From positions 3,038,001 through 3,102,000 of the forward strand of contig NZ_CP126741.1 of the NCBI RefSeq assembly GCF_030246905.1: 64,000 nt of DNA, written 5' to 3'. The translations under genes were made by a program, and so were the position numbers. Under the pieces are notes generated by a model that was not told where the DNA came from, ran no database searches, and saw only the letters and a list, made by a program, of their open reading frames with translations. Source of the stretch: Microbacterium sp. zg-Y818 (lineage in GTDB: Bacteria > Actinomycetota > Actinomycetes > Actinomycetales > Microbacteriaceae). Shown piece after piece: positions 1-7,702 of this stretch. Positions within the stretch are counted from its first letter, which is position 1, and every line of letters starts with the position of its first letter.

Positions 1-215
1 TCAAGCTCATCGGCGCGACGAGCCACTACGTCACGACCGACCTCGACGAGGGTCCGATCATCGAGCAGGACACGATCCGCGTCACCCACGCCGACACGAC
101 CGCCGAGCTCGCCCGCCGCGGCGCGGACGTCGAGCGCCAGGTGCTCTCGCGCGCGGTGCTGTGGCACGCGCAGGACCGCGTGATCCGCCACGGCAACCAC
201 ACGATCGTCTTCTGA
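1..215 (+). CDS. purU: Formyltetrahydrofolate deformylase, C-terminal part (partial)
   Basis: The reading frame is already open at base 3 and ends at TGA 213-215, giving the last 70 residues. PurU hydrolyses 10-formyl-THF to formate and THF in the cytosol, balancing one-carbon pools and supplying formate for purine synthesis. The visible segment [16 protein letters not shown] is characteristic of the formyltransferase-fold catalytic domain shared by PurU and PurN. The ending, in which the protein closes a few residues after [12 protein letters not shown], is the usual PurU C-terminus. The N-terminal ACT domain and active-site region lie outside the window. PurN is the main alternative, but the C-terminal sequence fits PurU better. 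Confidence 0.88.
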   Translation, partial: KLIGATSHYVTTDLDEGPIIEQDTIRVTHADTTAELARRGADVERQVLSRAVLWHAQDRVIRHGNHTIVF

Positions 216-257
216 CCGCGGCCGCGCGACGCCGGCGCGCGCCGGCGCGCGTGCCGG

Positions 258-668
258 TCAGGGCTGGGGCGTCTGCTGCGGCGGGTTGTGCATGAACTCG
301 ATGCGGATGCCGTCGGCGTTCTCCACGAACGACGCGTAGTACCGGTCGTTGAAGCGCGGGTACGTCTTCGGCTCGCGCACCACCGACCAGCCGGCATCCA
401 CCGCCACCTGGTGCATCCGGTCGACATCGGCGCGCGAGTCGACCGCGAACGCGAGGTGCTGCCACCCGACGCGGCCGTGCCGGTGCGGCCCGGTCCCCTC
501 CTCGCGCGCGGGAAGCAGGATGAACTCGGTCTCGCCCTCGGCGTACCACGCCACCCCGTGGTCACCGTCCTCACGGGCCAGCCCCAGCGCCGTCAGCACG
601 GGGTCGAACTCGGCGGTGGCGCGGGCGAGGTCGTCGACGGAGACGCCGAGGTGATCGAAGAGCGGCAT
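258..668 (-). CDS. VOC (glyoxalase/bleomycin-resistance) family protein
   Basis: A 136-residue single-domain vicinal-oxygen-chelate protein. It starts MPLFDHLGVSVDDLARA, the standard first beta strand and helix of the fold, continues with a central WQHLAFAV strand, and ends with GIRIEFMHNP, where the C-terminal acidic metal-ligand position of the family would be. I chose the ATG at 666-668 because the fold begins there; upstream in-frame starts add only low-complexity residues. Members include glyoxalases, dioxygenases and antibiotic-binding proteins, so the substrate cannot be named. It is transcribed away from purU; the hairpin at 715-780 separates it from the gene at 799-1185. Confidence 0.85.
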   Translation of the reverse strand: MPLFDHLGVSVDDLARATAEFDPVLTALGLAREDGDHGVAWYAEGETEFILLPAREEGTGPHRHGRVGWQHLAFAVDSRADVDRMHQVAVDAGWSVVREPKTYPRFNDRYYASFVENADGIRIEFMHNPPQQTPQP

Positions 669-714
669 CCCCGCATTCTGGCGCATGCGGCGGTGCGCGT
701 GCGCCGGCGACCCC

Positions 715-780
715 GAGACACCACCTTCCGGTCGAAACACCACGCGTCGCGGTGCGTCTCGGCCAGAACGTGGTGTCTCA
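715..780. terminator. Imperfect inverted repeat between genes
   Basis: The outer arms GAGACACCAC (715-724) and GTGGTGTCTC (771-780) are perfectly complementary. Complementarity extends inward to about 20 bp with a few mismatches, around a 26-nt centre. It lies just downstream of the minus-strand gene at 799-1185, so a transcriptional terminator or intercistronic hairpin is the simplest reading. There is no T-tract. Confidence 0.55.
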
Positions 781-798
781 CTGGCCGCAGCCAACCCG

Positions 799-1185
799 CT
801 AATCCAGCTGCCGAACCAGGCGGGCGGGCGCGGTCACCCGGAACGAGGCGTCGATGAGCTCGCTGACCTCGTCCCAGCCGGCATCGGCGAGGTCGATCCC
901 GAGCCACCCCGAGGCACCCAGGTACGCAGGCACGAAGAAACGGGGATCCTGGCGCAGGGCGGGCGCGTCATCGGGATCGGGCCGCACCAGGATCGCCGCG
1001 TCGTGACGCACATGGTCTCCCGCGCCGCGGCGCTCACCCCCGCCGAAGTAGCAGAACGTCCGCACCGTGAAGAAGTTCGGGCGGCCGTGGCTGATCCGCT
1101 CCTGCGCAGCCGGGTAGGCGAGGCACACCGCCCGCAGGCGCTCCAGCAGGGGATCGTCGGGATCGAACATCAGGGGATGCTCCAT
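799..1185 (-). CDS. MmcQ/YjbR family protein (DUF419)
   Basis: A protein of 128 residues matching the small YjbR-type alpha/beta fold: an N-terminal helix followed by HGRPNFFTVRTFCYFGGG, then ILVRPDPDDAPALRQDPRFF and YLGASGWLGIDL, and a C-terminal helix. The G-W-L/V-G-I-D-L motif and the D-P-R-F-F-V-P-Y stretch are typical of this family, whose molecular function is not established (a double-wing DNA-binding-like fold is described). The ATG at 1185 has an AGGA seven bases upstream and is preferred over the GTG at 1206. No operon partner is evident beyond the downstream VOC gene, which is separated by a hairpin. Confidence 0.82.
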   Translation of the reverse strand: MEHPLMFDPDDPLLERLRAVCLAYPAAQERISHGRPNFFTVRTFCYFGGGERRGAGDHVRHDAAILVRPDPDDAPALRQDPRFFVPAYLGASGWLGIDLADAGWDEVSELIDASFRVTAPARLVRQLD

Positions 1186-1236
1186 GCCGACATCCTGCCG
1201 CGCCACCCGGCCCGGGGGAACCTCGGCGGCGGCGAC

Positions 1237-2151
1237 TCAGTACACGTACTCCATCAGTTCGACGCCCAGCGTGCGGAAGGCCTCGTGCGCGCGCAGCCGG
1301 TGCGCGATCGACAGGTCGTCGAACGCGACGAGCAGTGCGTACGCCACGCCGGCGCGAGGACCGGCGAGCACGCCAGCCTCCGACCGGATCCCGTCGCCCC
1401 GACCGGTCTTGTTGACGAACAGCAGCCCGTGGGCGTCGTCCTCGTGCGCGAAGGGGTCAAGTCCGGTGGCGGATGCCACGAGCGTCAGATCCACGTTGAG
1501 GCTCAGCCACTCCGACACCTGCGCGCTCACCCCGGGCGAGACGGCCTGCGCGTTGACGAGCGACGCGAAGAGACCTGCCAGCTCCCGCGCCGTGCCGAGC
1601 GCCACCTGAGGCGCGTCGTCGGGGCCGCGCTCGTTGCGGAATCCGTCCATGAGCGCGGTGTGCTCCATTCCCAGAGACTCCAGCCGCGCCCGCACCGCGG
1701 GCAGCCCGACCCGCTCGAGCAGCGCGTTCGCGGCGAGCGCGTCGCCGGTGGCCGCGGCGAGCACGGCGAGGTCGGCCAGCGGCAGCGCCGGAGCCTTCAG
1801 ATGCTGCCACACCCCCGCCACCGCCACCGGCGGGAGCTGCTGACGGTCGACGATCTCGAGCGGGTCGAGCCGGCCGTCCTCGAACGCGGCGGCGGTCTCG
1901 ACCAGCAGCGGCACGACCCCCAGGCCGGCGATCGGCAGGGTGCGGTGGTCGTCGCCCGAGAGCAGCACCTCGTCGCTGTCGAGATCGGCCACGCGCACCG
2001 ACACCCGCGCTCCCGACGCGGCGAGCTCGTCCAGGGCCCGCCAGGTTGCGGGGAACGATCTGCGGGCGGCGGCGGGCCGACGGGGCCGGCGGTGCGCACC
2101 CCGCAGGGACGGCTGCTTCTCGCTGCCGCGCTGCGGGTCGGGGGTACCCAC
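1237..2151 (-). CDS. Class A beta-lactamase-like serine hydrolase lacking catalytic motifs
   Basis: A 304-residue protein with the overall plan of class A beta-lactamases and the beta-lactamase2 family. The C-terminal box FVNKTGRGDGIRSEAG (KTG at 248-250) is intact. The catalytic Ser-x-x-Lys box is replaced: where family members read IAS-x-x-K, this protein reads IAGLGV (Gly76, Val79). The SDN-like loop reads TGDALAAN (Gly136-Asp137-Ala138). There is no secretion signal; the N-terminus is Arg-rich, so it is probably cytoplasmic. It is therefore likely a pseudoenzyme that may bind a ligand or regulate, not an active lactamase. The GTG start at 2151 is supported by AAGGA seven bases upstream. 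Confidence 0.75.
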   Translation of the reverse strand: MGTPDPQRGSEKQPSLRGAHRRPRRPAAARRSFPATWRALDELAASGARVSVRVADLDSDEVLLSGDDHRTLPIAGLGVVPLLVETAAAFEDGRLDPLEIVDRQQLPPVAVAGVWQHLKAPALPLADLAVLAAATGDALAANALLERVGLPAVRARLESLGMEHTALMDGFRNERGPDDAPQVALGTARELAGLFASLVNAQAVSPGVSAQVSEWLSLNVDLTLVASATGLDPFAHEDDAHGLLFVNKTGRGDGIRSEAGVLAGPRAGVAYALLVAFDDLSIAHRLRAHEAFRTLGVELMEYVY

Positions 2152-2179
2152 GCGGGGATCCTTTCAGAAGAGAGGTGGT

Positions 2180-2213
2180 GCGCTCACGCCGCCTGGCGCG
2201 GCGGCGTGAGCGC
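2180..2213 (-). terminator. Terminator hairpin after the M13 peptidase gene
   Basis: Perfect 13-bp arms GCGCTCACGCCGC (2180-2192) and GCGGCGTGAGCGC (2201-2213) with an 8-nt loop, starting 9 bases beyond the minus-strand stop codon. A strong GC hairpin without a T-run is usual for actinobacterial terminators. Confidence 0.75.
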
Positions 2214-2221
2214 GGGGACGG

Positions 2222-4186
2222 TCACCAGATGCTCACGCGCTCCTGCGGTGGCAGCCACAGCCGGTCGCCCTCGGTGACGTCGAAGGCGTCGTAGAACGCG
2301 TCGATGTTGCGCACGATCTGGTTGCAGCGGAACTCGTTGGGCGAGTGCGGGTCGACCGTCAGCAGACGAATCGTCTCGGCATCCCTCCCCTTCTGCTGCC
2401 AGATCTGCGCCCAGCTCAGCAGCAGGCGCTGGATGCCGCTGTACCCGTCGATCTCGGGTGACTCAGCGCCCCCCAGCGACAGCTCGTACGCCTTCAGGGC
2501 GATGCTGAGCCCGCCCAGGTCGCCGATGTTCTCGCCGATCGTGAGCGCACCGTTGACGTGGTGCTCGGGCGACAGCCCCTGGGGCACCAGCGCGTCGTAT
2601 TGCGCGATAAGGTTCTTCGTGCGCTCCTCGAACGCGGCGCGGTCGGCGTCGGTCCACCAATCGCGCAGCGACCCGTCGCCGTCGAAACGACTGCCCTGGT
2701 CGTCGAAGCCGTGCCCGATCTCGTGACCGATCACCGCGCCGATGCCGCCGTAGTTGGCTGCGGCATCGCGCTCGGCGTCGAAGAAGGGGTACTGCAGGAT
2801 CGCCGCCGGGAACACGATCTCGTTCATCAGCGGGTTGTAGTAGGCGTTCACCGTCTGCGGCGTCATGAACCACTCGTCGCGGTCGATCGGCTGGCCCACA
2901 CGCGAGATCTGGCGGTCGTGCTCCCACACGCGCGCGCGGCGCACGTTGCCGAGCAGGTCGGTCGCGTCGATCTCGAGGGTGTCGTAGTCCTTCCACTTCA
3001 CCGGGAAGCCGATCTTCGGGGTGAAGGCGTCGAGCTTGGCCAGGGCGCGCTCGCGCGTCTCGGGGCTCATCCACTCCAGACCCGAGATCGACTGACGGTA
3101 GGCCTCGACGAGGTTGGCGACCAGCTCGTCCATGGCCACCTTCGCCTGCGGCGGGAAGTGACGCTCGACGTACACCTTGCCGACCGCTTCGCCCAGGGCG
3201 GCCTCGACCAGGCCAACGCCGCGCTTCCAGCGCTCGCGGTTCACCGGCACGCCGGTGAGTTGCGTGCCGTAGAACGAGAAGTTCTCCTCGACGAACTCGT
3301 CCGAGAGGAAGGGCGCCGCGCTGTGGACGACCTGCAGCCGCAGCCACGCCTTCCAGTCCTCCAGGCGGTCCTCGCTCAGCAGGGCACCGAGGCCCTCGAG
3401 GTACGACGGCTGGCTGACGTTCACCTCGGCGAACGCCTCGCTGCGACCGGGCGCGAGCGCCTCGAGCCACGGATCCAGGTCCACGCCGACGAGCGCCTGC
3501 ACGTCGGCCCAGCTCATGAGGTTGTAGGTGGCGACGGCGTCGCGGCTGCGCACCTTGTCCCAGTGGTGCGAGGCGAGCTCGGTCTCGAGCGCCACGATGC
3601 GATCGGCCTGATCGGCGGCATCCGCCACGCCTGCAAGCTCCAGCACCCGGTGGATGTGCGCGCGGTGCGCGGTGCGGGTCTCGGCGAAGTTCTCAAGCCG
3701 GTAGTAGCTCTCATCGGGGAGCGACAGCCCGCTCTGCAGCACGAACGGCACGTACCGCACCGGGTTGCCCGGATCGGGCTCGACGTAGAGTCCGAGGAAT
3801 CCGCCCACGCCGTCACGCTCGAGGCGCCCGACAGTCGCGAGCAGCTCCGGGATCGACGAGATGGCGTCGACCTGCTGCAGCAGCGGGCGCAGCGGCTCGG
3901 CACCGAGGGCGGCGATGCGCTCGGTGTCCATGAAGCTCGTGTACAGGTCGCCGATCTTGCGGGTCTCGGTGCCGGGCTCCGCCTGCTGCGCCTCTTCGAT
4001 GATCGCGCGGACGTCCTTCTCGGCCTGCTCGGCGATGAGGTGGAACGAGCCCCAGCGCGCCTTGTCGTCGGGGATCGCCGTGCGCTCCAGCCACGCGCCG
4101 TTCACATGGCGGAAGAGGTCGTCCTGGGGGCGGATCTCGGGGCTCAGTTCGTCGAGCGCGAGACCGGAACGGAGGGCATCGGTCAT
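2222..4186 (-). CDS. M13 family zinc metallopeptidase (neprilysin/PepO-like)
   Basis: A full-length 654-residue M13 peptidase, a family that degrades oligopeptides. The N-terminal PepO lid domain (about residues 15-400) begins IRPQDDLFRHVNGAWLERT. The catalytic domain carries NAYYNPLMNEIVFPAAILQ, then the zinc motif VIGHEIGHGFDDQG (HExxH) and the third zinc ligand in TIGENIGDLGGL (ExxxD). It ends in the conserved ...W tail (ERVSIW). There is no signal peptide, so it is likely cytosolic, as for bacterial PepO forms. Start: ATG at 4186, preceded by GGGAGG and by TATCCT six bases further up. It is divergent from the MATE gene. Confidence 0.95.
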   Translation of the reverse strand: MTDALRSGLALDELSPEIRPQDDLFRHVNGAWLERTAIPDDKARWGSFHLIAEQAEKDVRAIIEEAQQAEPGTETRKIGDLYTSFMDTERIAALGAEPLRPLLQQVDAISSIPELLATVGRLERDGVGGFLGLYVEPDPGNPVRYVPFVLQSGLSLPDESYYRLENFAETRTAHRAHIHRVLELAGVADAADQADRIVALETELASHHWDKVRSRDAVATYNLMSWADVQALVGVDLDPWLEALAPGRSEAFAEVNVSQPSYLEGLGALLSEDRLEDWKAWLRLQVVHSAAPFLSDEFVEENFSFYGTQLTGVPVNRERWKRGVGLVEAALGEAVGKVYVERHFPPQAKVAMDELVANLVEAYRQSISGLEWMSPETRERALAKLDAFTPKIGFPVKWKDYDTLEIDATDLLGNVRRARVWEHDRQISRVGQPIDRDEWFMTPQTVNAYYNPLMNEIVFPAAILQYPFFDAERDAAANYGGIGAVIGHEIGHGFDDQGSRFDGDGSLRDWWTDADRAAFEERTKNLIAQYDALVPQGLSPEHHVNGALTIGENIGDLGGLSIALKAYELSLGGAESPEIDGYSGIQRLLLSWAQIWQQKGRDAETIRLLTVDPHSPNEFRCNQIVRNIDAFYDAFDVTEGDRLWLPPQERVSIW

Positions 4187-4192
4187 CCTCCC

Positions 4193-4198
4193 AGGATA
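4193..4198 (-). promoter_or_regulatory. Probable -10 box of the M13 peptidase gene
   Basis: TATCCT on the minus strand, exactly six bases before the ATG at 4186. This spacing recurs at many genes here and suggests a leaderless or nearly leaderless transcript. Confidence 0.45.
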
Positions 4199-4248
4199 TG
4201 CGCCCCGCCCGACGTCGGCCGAGGCGGGGGCCGGTGCCCACCCGGCCC

Positions 4249-4254
4249 TAGGCT
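4249..4254 (+). promoter_or_regulatory. Probable -10 box of the MATE exporter gene
   Basis: TAGGCT followed by exactly six bases and the GTG start at 4261, which supports this GTG as the start of a leaderless message. Confidence 0.5.
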
Positions 4255-4260
4255 CGTCTG

Positions 4261-5583
4261 GTGACCACGCGCGACCCGCTCAACCGCGACATCCTGCGCC
4301 TGGCCGTGCCGGCGCTGGGGGCGCTCATCGCCGAGCCGATGTTCCTGATCGTGGATGCCGCGCTCGTCGGCCACCTCGGCGTGGTGCCGCTGGCGGGCCT
4401 GGGCATCGCTGGCGCCGTGCTGCAGACCATCGTCGGGCTCATGGTGTTCCTCGCATACGCCACCACGCCGGCCGTCGCCCGCCGGTTCGGTGCGGGCGAA
4501 ATGGCCTCGGCCGTCCGCGCGGGGATCGACGGCCTCTGGCTGGCCCTCGGGCTGGGCGCGGTGCTCGCCCTCGTCGGGTCGCTGGCGACCCCGACCATCG
4601 TCGGACTGTTCGGCGCTTCCGCCGAGGTCGCCGAGCAGGCGGAGATCTACCTCGGCATCTCGATGTGGGGCCTGCCCGCCATGCTCATCGTCTTCGCCGC
4701 CACCGGACTGCTGCGGGGCATGCAGAACACCGTCACGCCGCTGTGGATCGCGGGATTGGGCTTCGCGGCGAACGCGCTGCTGAACTGGCTGTTCATCTAC
4801 GGGTTCGGGTGGGGCATCGCCGGCTCGGCCGCCGGCACGGTCGTCGCCCAGTGGGGCATGGTCGGCGCGTACGCGCTGGTGGTGCGGCGGCTGGCCCGCC
4901 GCCATGCGGCATCCGCCCTCCCTCACCTCGAGGGCGTGCGCGGGTCCGCCCGGTCGGGTGGGTGGCTGTTCCTGCGCACCGTGTCGCTGCGGGCGGCGCT
5001 GCTGGCCACCGTCGCGGTGGCGACGATGCTGGGGACCGAAGAGCTCGCCGGCTGGCAGATCGCGTTCACCATCTTCTCCACTGCGGCGTTCGCCCTCGAC
5101 GCCCTCGCCATCGCCGCGCAGGCGCTGATCGGCAAGAACCTCGGCGCCGGCGACGAGCGCGGCGTGCGGCGGGTGCTGCAGCGCACGCTCGCGTGGGGCG
5201 CCTGCTTCGGCGTGCTCGTCGGCGCACTCGTCGCGGCGGGCTCGGGGTTCATCGGGCTCGTCTTCACCGGCGACTCCGAGGTGGCGGCGCTCGTGCAGCC
5301 GGCCCTGCTGGTGCTCGCCGTGGCGCAGCCGATCTGCGGTGTCGTCTTCGTGCTCGACGGGGTGCTGATGGGGGCGGGAGACGTGCGCTACCTCGCGATC
5401 GCGGGCGGCCTGAACCTCGTGCCCTTCGTTCCGGCGCTGGCGCTCGTGGCCGTGCTGCACCCCGTCGGCGCCGCCGGATTGGCGTGGCTCGCGGCGACCT
5501 TCTTCGGCGTCTACATGCTCGCCCGGCTCGCGACCCTCACGTGGCGCGTGCGCCGGCCGCAGTGGATCACCGCGGGGGCCTGA
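4261..5583 (+). CDS. MATE family efflux transporter (DinF-like)
   Basis: A 440-residue integral membrane protein with about twelve predicted transmembrane helices in two pseudo-symmetric halves, the normal size for the MATE superfamily. The N-terminus RDPLNRDILRLAVPALGALIAEPMFLIVDAALVGHLG and a repeat-like second half beginning RSGGWLFLRTVSLRAALLA are typical of the DinF branch. These carriers exchange cations (Na+ or H+) for organic cations, drugs or metabolites. The substrate is unknown. GTG start at 4261; there is no Shine-Dalgarno sequence, consistent with the -10 box six bases upstream. It is convergent with the TrmH gene, three bases apart. Confidence 0.93.
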   Translation: MTTRDPLNRDILRLAVPALGALIAEPMFLIVDAALVGHLGVVPLAGLGIAGAVLQTIVGLMVFLAYATTPAVARRFGAGEMASAVRAGIDGLWLALGLGAVLALVGSLATPTIVGLFGASAEVAEQAEIYLGISMWGLPAMLIVFAATGLLRGMQNTVTPLWIAGLGFAANALLNWLFIYGFGWGIAGSAAGTVVAQWGMVGAYALVVRRLARRHAASALPHLEGVRGSARSGGWLFLRTVSLRAALLATVAVATMLGTEELAGWQIAFTIFSTAAFALDALAIAAQALIGKNLGAGDERGVRRVLQRTLAWGACFGVLVGALVAAGSGFIGLVFTGDSEVAALVQPALLVLAVAQPICGVVFVLDGVLMGAGDVRYLAIAGGLNLVPFVPALALVAVLHPVGAAGLAWLAATFFGVYMLARLATLTWRVRRPQWITAGA

Positions 5584-5586
5584 CCG

Positions 5587-6237
5587 TCACGCCCAGCGGC
5601 GGCACCACTCGTACATCACGACCGCGGCCGCGGCGCTGGCGTTGATGGAGCGGGTCGAACCGTACTGTGCGATCTCGACGGTCGAGGCGGCCGCGGCGAG
5701 CGCCTCGGGCGACAGCCCCGGACCCTCCTGACCGAAAAGGAGCACGCACCGCTCGGGGAGGTCGGCGCGGTCGACGGGCACCGATCCCGGCACGTTGTCG
5801 ACCGCCACGATCGGAAGGCCCGCATCGGCCGCCCACGCGGCGAAGGCCGCGACGTCCTCATGGTGGCGCACGTGCTGGTACCGGTCGGTGACCATGGCCC
5901 CGCGGCGGTTCCAGCGGCGCTTTCCCACGATGTGCACCTCGGCGGCGGCGAACGCGTTGGCGCTGCGCACGATCGAGCCGATGTTCATGTCGTGCTGCCA
6001 GTTCTCGATGGCGACGTGGAACGGATGCCGCTTGGCGTCGAGATCGGCGACGATCGCCGCCATCGTCCAGTAGCGGTACTGGTCGACGACGTTGCGGCGG
6101 TCACCGTGCGCCAGCAGCTCGGGGTCGTAGCGGGGGTCGTCCGGCCACGCCTCGGGTCCCCCCGGCCACGGCCCCACGCCGTAGGGCAGCGTCGGCTCGG
6201 CCTCGGGTGCGGCGTCGGCGTCGGCGAGATCGGTCAT
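5587..6237 (-). CDS. TrmH/SpoU family RNA 2'-O-methyltransferase
   Basis: A 216-residue SPOUT-class methyltransferase that would use SAM to 2'-O-methylate a ribose in rRNA or tRNA. All three family motifs are present: motif 1 NIGSIVRSANAF (about residues 85-96), motif 2 CVLLFGQEGPGLS (about 165-177) and motif 3 STRSINASAAAAVVMYEW (about 193-210), which together form the trefoil knot and SAM pocket. It lacks an L30e-like N-terminal RNA-binding domain; instead residues 1-60 form an acidic, proline-rich arm. The target nucleotide cannot be read from sequence. A TAGCCT box sits six bases upstream of the ATG at 6237. Confidence 0.92.
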   Translation of the reverse strand: MTDLADADAAPEAEPTLPYGVGPWPGGPEAWPDDPRYDPELLAHGDRRNVVDQYRYWTMAAIVADLDAKRHPFHVAIENWQHDMNIGSIVRSANAFAAAEVHIVGKRRWNRRGAMVTDRYQHVRHHEDVAAFAAWAADAGLPIVAVDNVPGSVPVDRADLPERCVLLFGQEGPGLSPEALAAAASTVEIAQYGSTRSINASAAAAVVMYEWCRRWA

Positions 6238-6243
6238 CGAACC

Positions 6244-6249
6244 AGGCTA
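6244..6249 (-). promoter_or_regulatory. Probable -10 box of the TrmH-family gene
   Basis: TAGCCT on the minus strand with a six-base gap to the ATG at 6237, consistent with leaderless transcription. Confidence 0.45.
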
Positions 6250-6348
6250 GCCACCGCGGCGCGGTCGGAATTCCGCCTCACCGCGCCGTGCAGGCACGGC
6301 GCCCCTCGCCCGTCCGCGCTCCGCGGGAATTCGACCGCGCCGACCTCT

Positions 6349-6364
6349 TTTCGGCGCGCCGAAA
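6349..6364. promoter_or_regulatory. Upstream MntR-type operator of mntH
   Basis: A perfect 16-bp palindrome TTTCGGCGCGCCGAAA. It shares 14 of 16 bases with the second palindrome, whose centre is 28 bp downstream. Placed about where a -35 element would lie for the TAACTT -10 box. Confidence 0.75.
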
Positions 6365-6371
6365 CCTCTGC

Positions 6372-6377
6372 TAACTT
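6372..6377 (+). promoter_or_regulatory. Probable -10 box of mntH
   Basis: TAACTT, then six bases, then the ATG at 6384. The transcript would start at or next to the initiation codon. Confidence 0.5.
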
Positions 6378-6392
6378 TTCGGCATGCCGAAA
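6377..6392. promoter_or_regulatory. Second MntR-type operator, centred on the mntH start codon
   Basis: A perfect 16-bp palindrome TTTCGGCATGCCGAAA whose central ATG (6384-6386) is the initiation codon of mntH. A repressor bound here would cover the transcription start and the start codon. The regulator is presumed to be the DtxR-family protein encoded at 7703. Confidence 0.8.
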
Positions 6393-7679
6393 TCTGCCGC
6401 GCTCGACGCGCCGCCGACGCCCCCTCGGCGGCCGGCCGCCTCCCGCCCCCTCGCCTGGCTGATGGGCCCGGCGATCGTCGCGGGTGTCGCGTACCTCGAC
6501 CCGGGCAACGTCGCAAGCAACATGACGGCGGGAGCCCGCTACGGCTATCTGCTGGTCTGGGTCGTGGTCGTGGGCAACGGCATGGCGTGGCTCATCCAGT
6601 ACCTCTCGGCCAAGCTCGGCGTCGTCACCGGCGAGAGCCTGCCCGAAGTGCTTGGCCGGCGCATACGCACCCGCTGGGGCCGGCGCGCCTACTGGGTGCA
6701 GGCCGAGCTCGTCGCGATGGCCACCGACATCGCCGAGGTCATCGGGGGGGCAGTCGCGCTCCACCTGCTGTTCGGCATTCCGCTGGTGTGGGGCGGGGCG
6801 ATCACTGGCGTCGTCTCACTGGCGCTGCTGCTGCTGCAGGCCCGTCGCGGCGCCCGCACCTTCGAGTTCGTCATCGCCGGACTGGTGCTGATCATCGCCG
6901 TCGGCTTCGTCTTCGGGGTCTTCGTCGCCCCGCCCGATCCCGCCGGGATCGTCGGCGGGCTGCTGCCACGTTTCGAGGGAACCGATTCCGTGCTGCTGGC
7001 CGCGTCGATCCTCGGTGCGACGATCATGCCGCACGCGATCTACGCCCACTCCGCCCTCAGCCGCGACCGGTTCGCCCCTGCCACCGAGGGCGCGGCCGAG
7101 ACCCTCGAAGCCCGCCGCGGCATCTCGATCCCGCGGCTGCTGCGCGCCACCCGGTGGGACGTCACCATCGCCATGGCCGTCGCGGGCACCGTGAACCTCT
7201 GCATCCTGCTGCTGGCGGCCGCCGCCCTGTCGGGCGCGCCGGGGACGGACAGCCTCGAGGGCGCGTACGCAGCGCTGCGTGACGGCATCGGGCCGGTCGT
7301 GGCCACCCTGTTCGCCGTCGGCCTGCTGGCCAGCGGCCTGGCGAGCACCGCCGTCGGCGCCTACGCCGGAGCCGAGATCATGCACGGCCTGCTGCGGGTG
7401 CGCATCCCCCTGCTCCTCCGGCGCCTGGTGACCCTCATTCCGGCGCTGGTCGTCCTCGCCCTCGGCGTCGACCCGACGCTCGCCCTCATCCTGAGCCAGG
7501 TCGTCCTCTCCTTCGGCATCCCGTTCGCCCTCGTGCCGCTGGTGGCGCTGACCGCCCGCCGCGACGTGCTGGGCGCCTACCGCAACCGGCCGTGGACGAC
7601 CGTCGCGGGCGTGGCGTCGTCGGTGTTCCTCATCGCGCTGAACGCTCTGCTGCTGTGGCTCGTCCTCACGGGGTCATGA
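6384..7679 (+). CDS. mntH: Nramp-family Mn2+/divalent metal importer MntH
   Basis: A 431-residue, eleven-helix proton-coupled importer for Mn2+ and other divalent metals in the cytoplasmic membrane. Hallmarks: the helix-1 metal-site motif YLDPGNVASN (D39, N42) and the helix-6 motif GATIMPHAIYAHSAL, where the M-P-H triad completes the metal site. The start is the ATG inside the downstream palindrome at 6377-6392; there is no Shine-Dalgarno sequence and a -10 box lies six bases upstream, so a leaderless message is likely. The mntR gene follows 23 bases after the stop. The two palindromes imply repression when Mn2+ is sufficient. Confidence 0.95.
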   Translation: MPKSAALDAPPTPPRRPAASRPLAWLMGPAIVAGVAYLDPGNVASNMTAGARYGYLLVWVVVVGNGMAWLIQYLSAKLGVVTGESLPEVLGRRIRTRWGRRAYWVQAELVAMATDIAEVIGGAVALHLLFGIPLVWGGAITGVVSLALLLLQARRGARTFEFVIAGLVLIIAVGFVFGVFVAPPDPAGIVGGLLPRFEGTDSVLLAASILGATIMPHAIYAHSALSRDRFAPATEGAAETLEARRGISIPRLLRATRWDVTIAMAVAGTVNLCILLLAAAALSGAPGTDSLEGAYAALRDGIGPVVATLFAVGLLASGLASTAVGAYAGAEIMHGLLRVRIPLLLRRLVTLIPALVVLALGVDPTLALILSQVVLSFGIPFALVPLVALTARRDVLGAYRNRPWTTVAGVASSVFLIALNALLLWLVLTGS

Positions 7680-7690
7680 CCGGCCCCCGG

Positions 7691-7696
7691 TAGCCT
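7691..7696 (+). promoter_or_regulatory. Probable -10 box of mntR
   Basis: TAGCCT followed by six bases and the GTG at 7703, suggesting that mntR has its own leaderless promoter in addition to possible read-through from mntH. Confidence 0.45.
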
Positions 7697-7702
7697 GGAT
7701 CC

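Noticed and set aside
6238-6383. A riboswitch upstream of mntH
   Set aside because: The promoter lies at the start codon, leaving no leader in which a riboswitch could fold.
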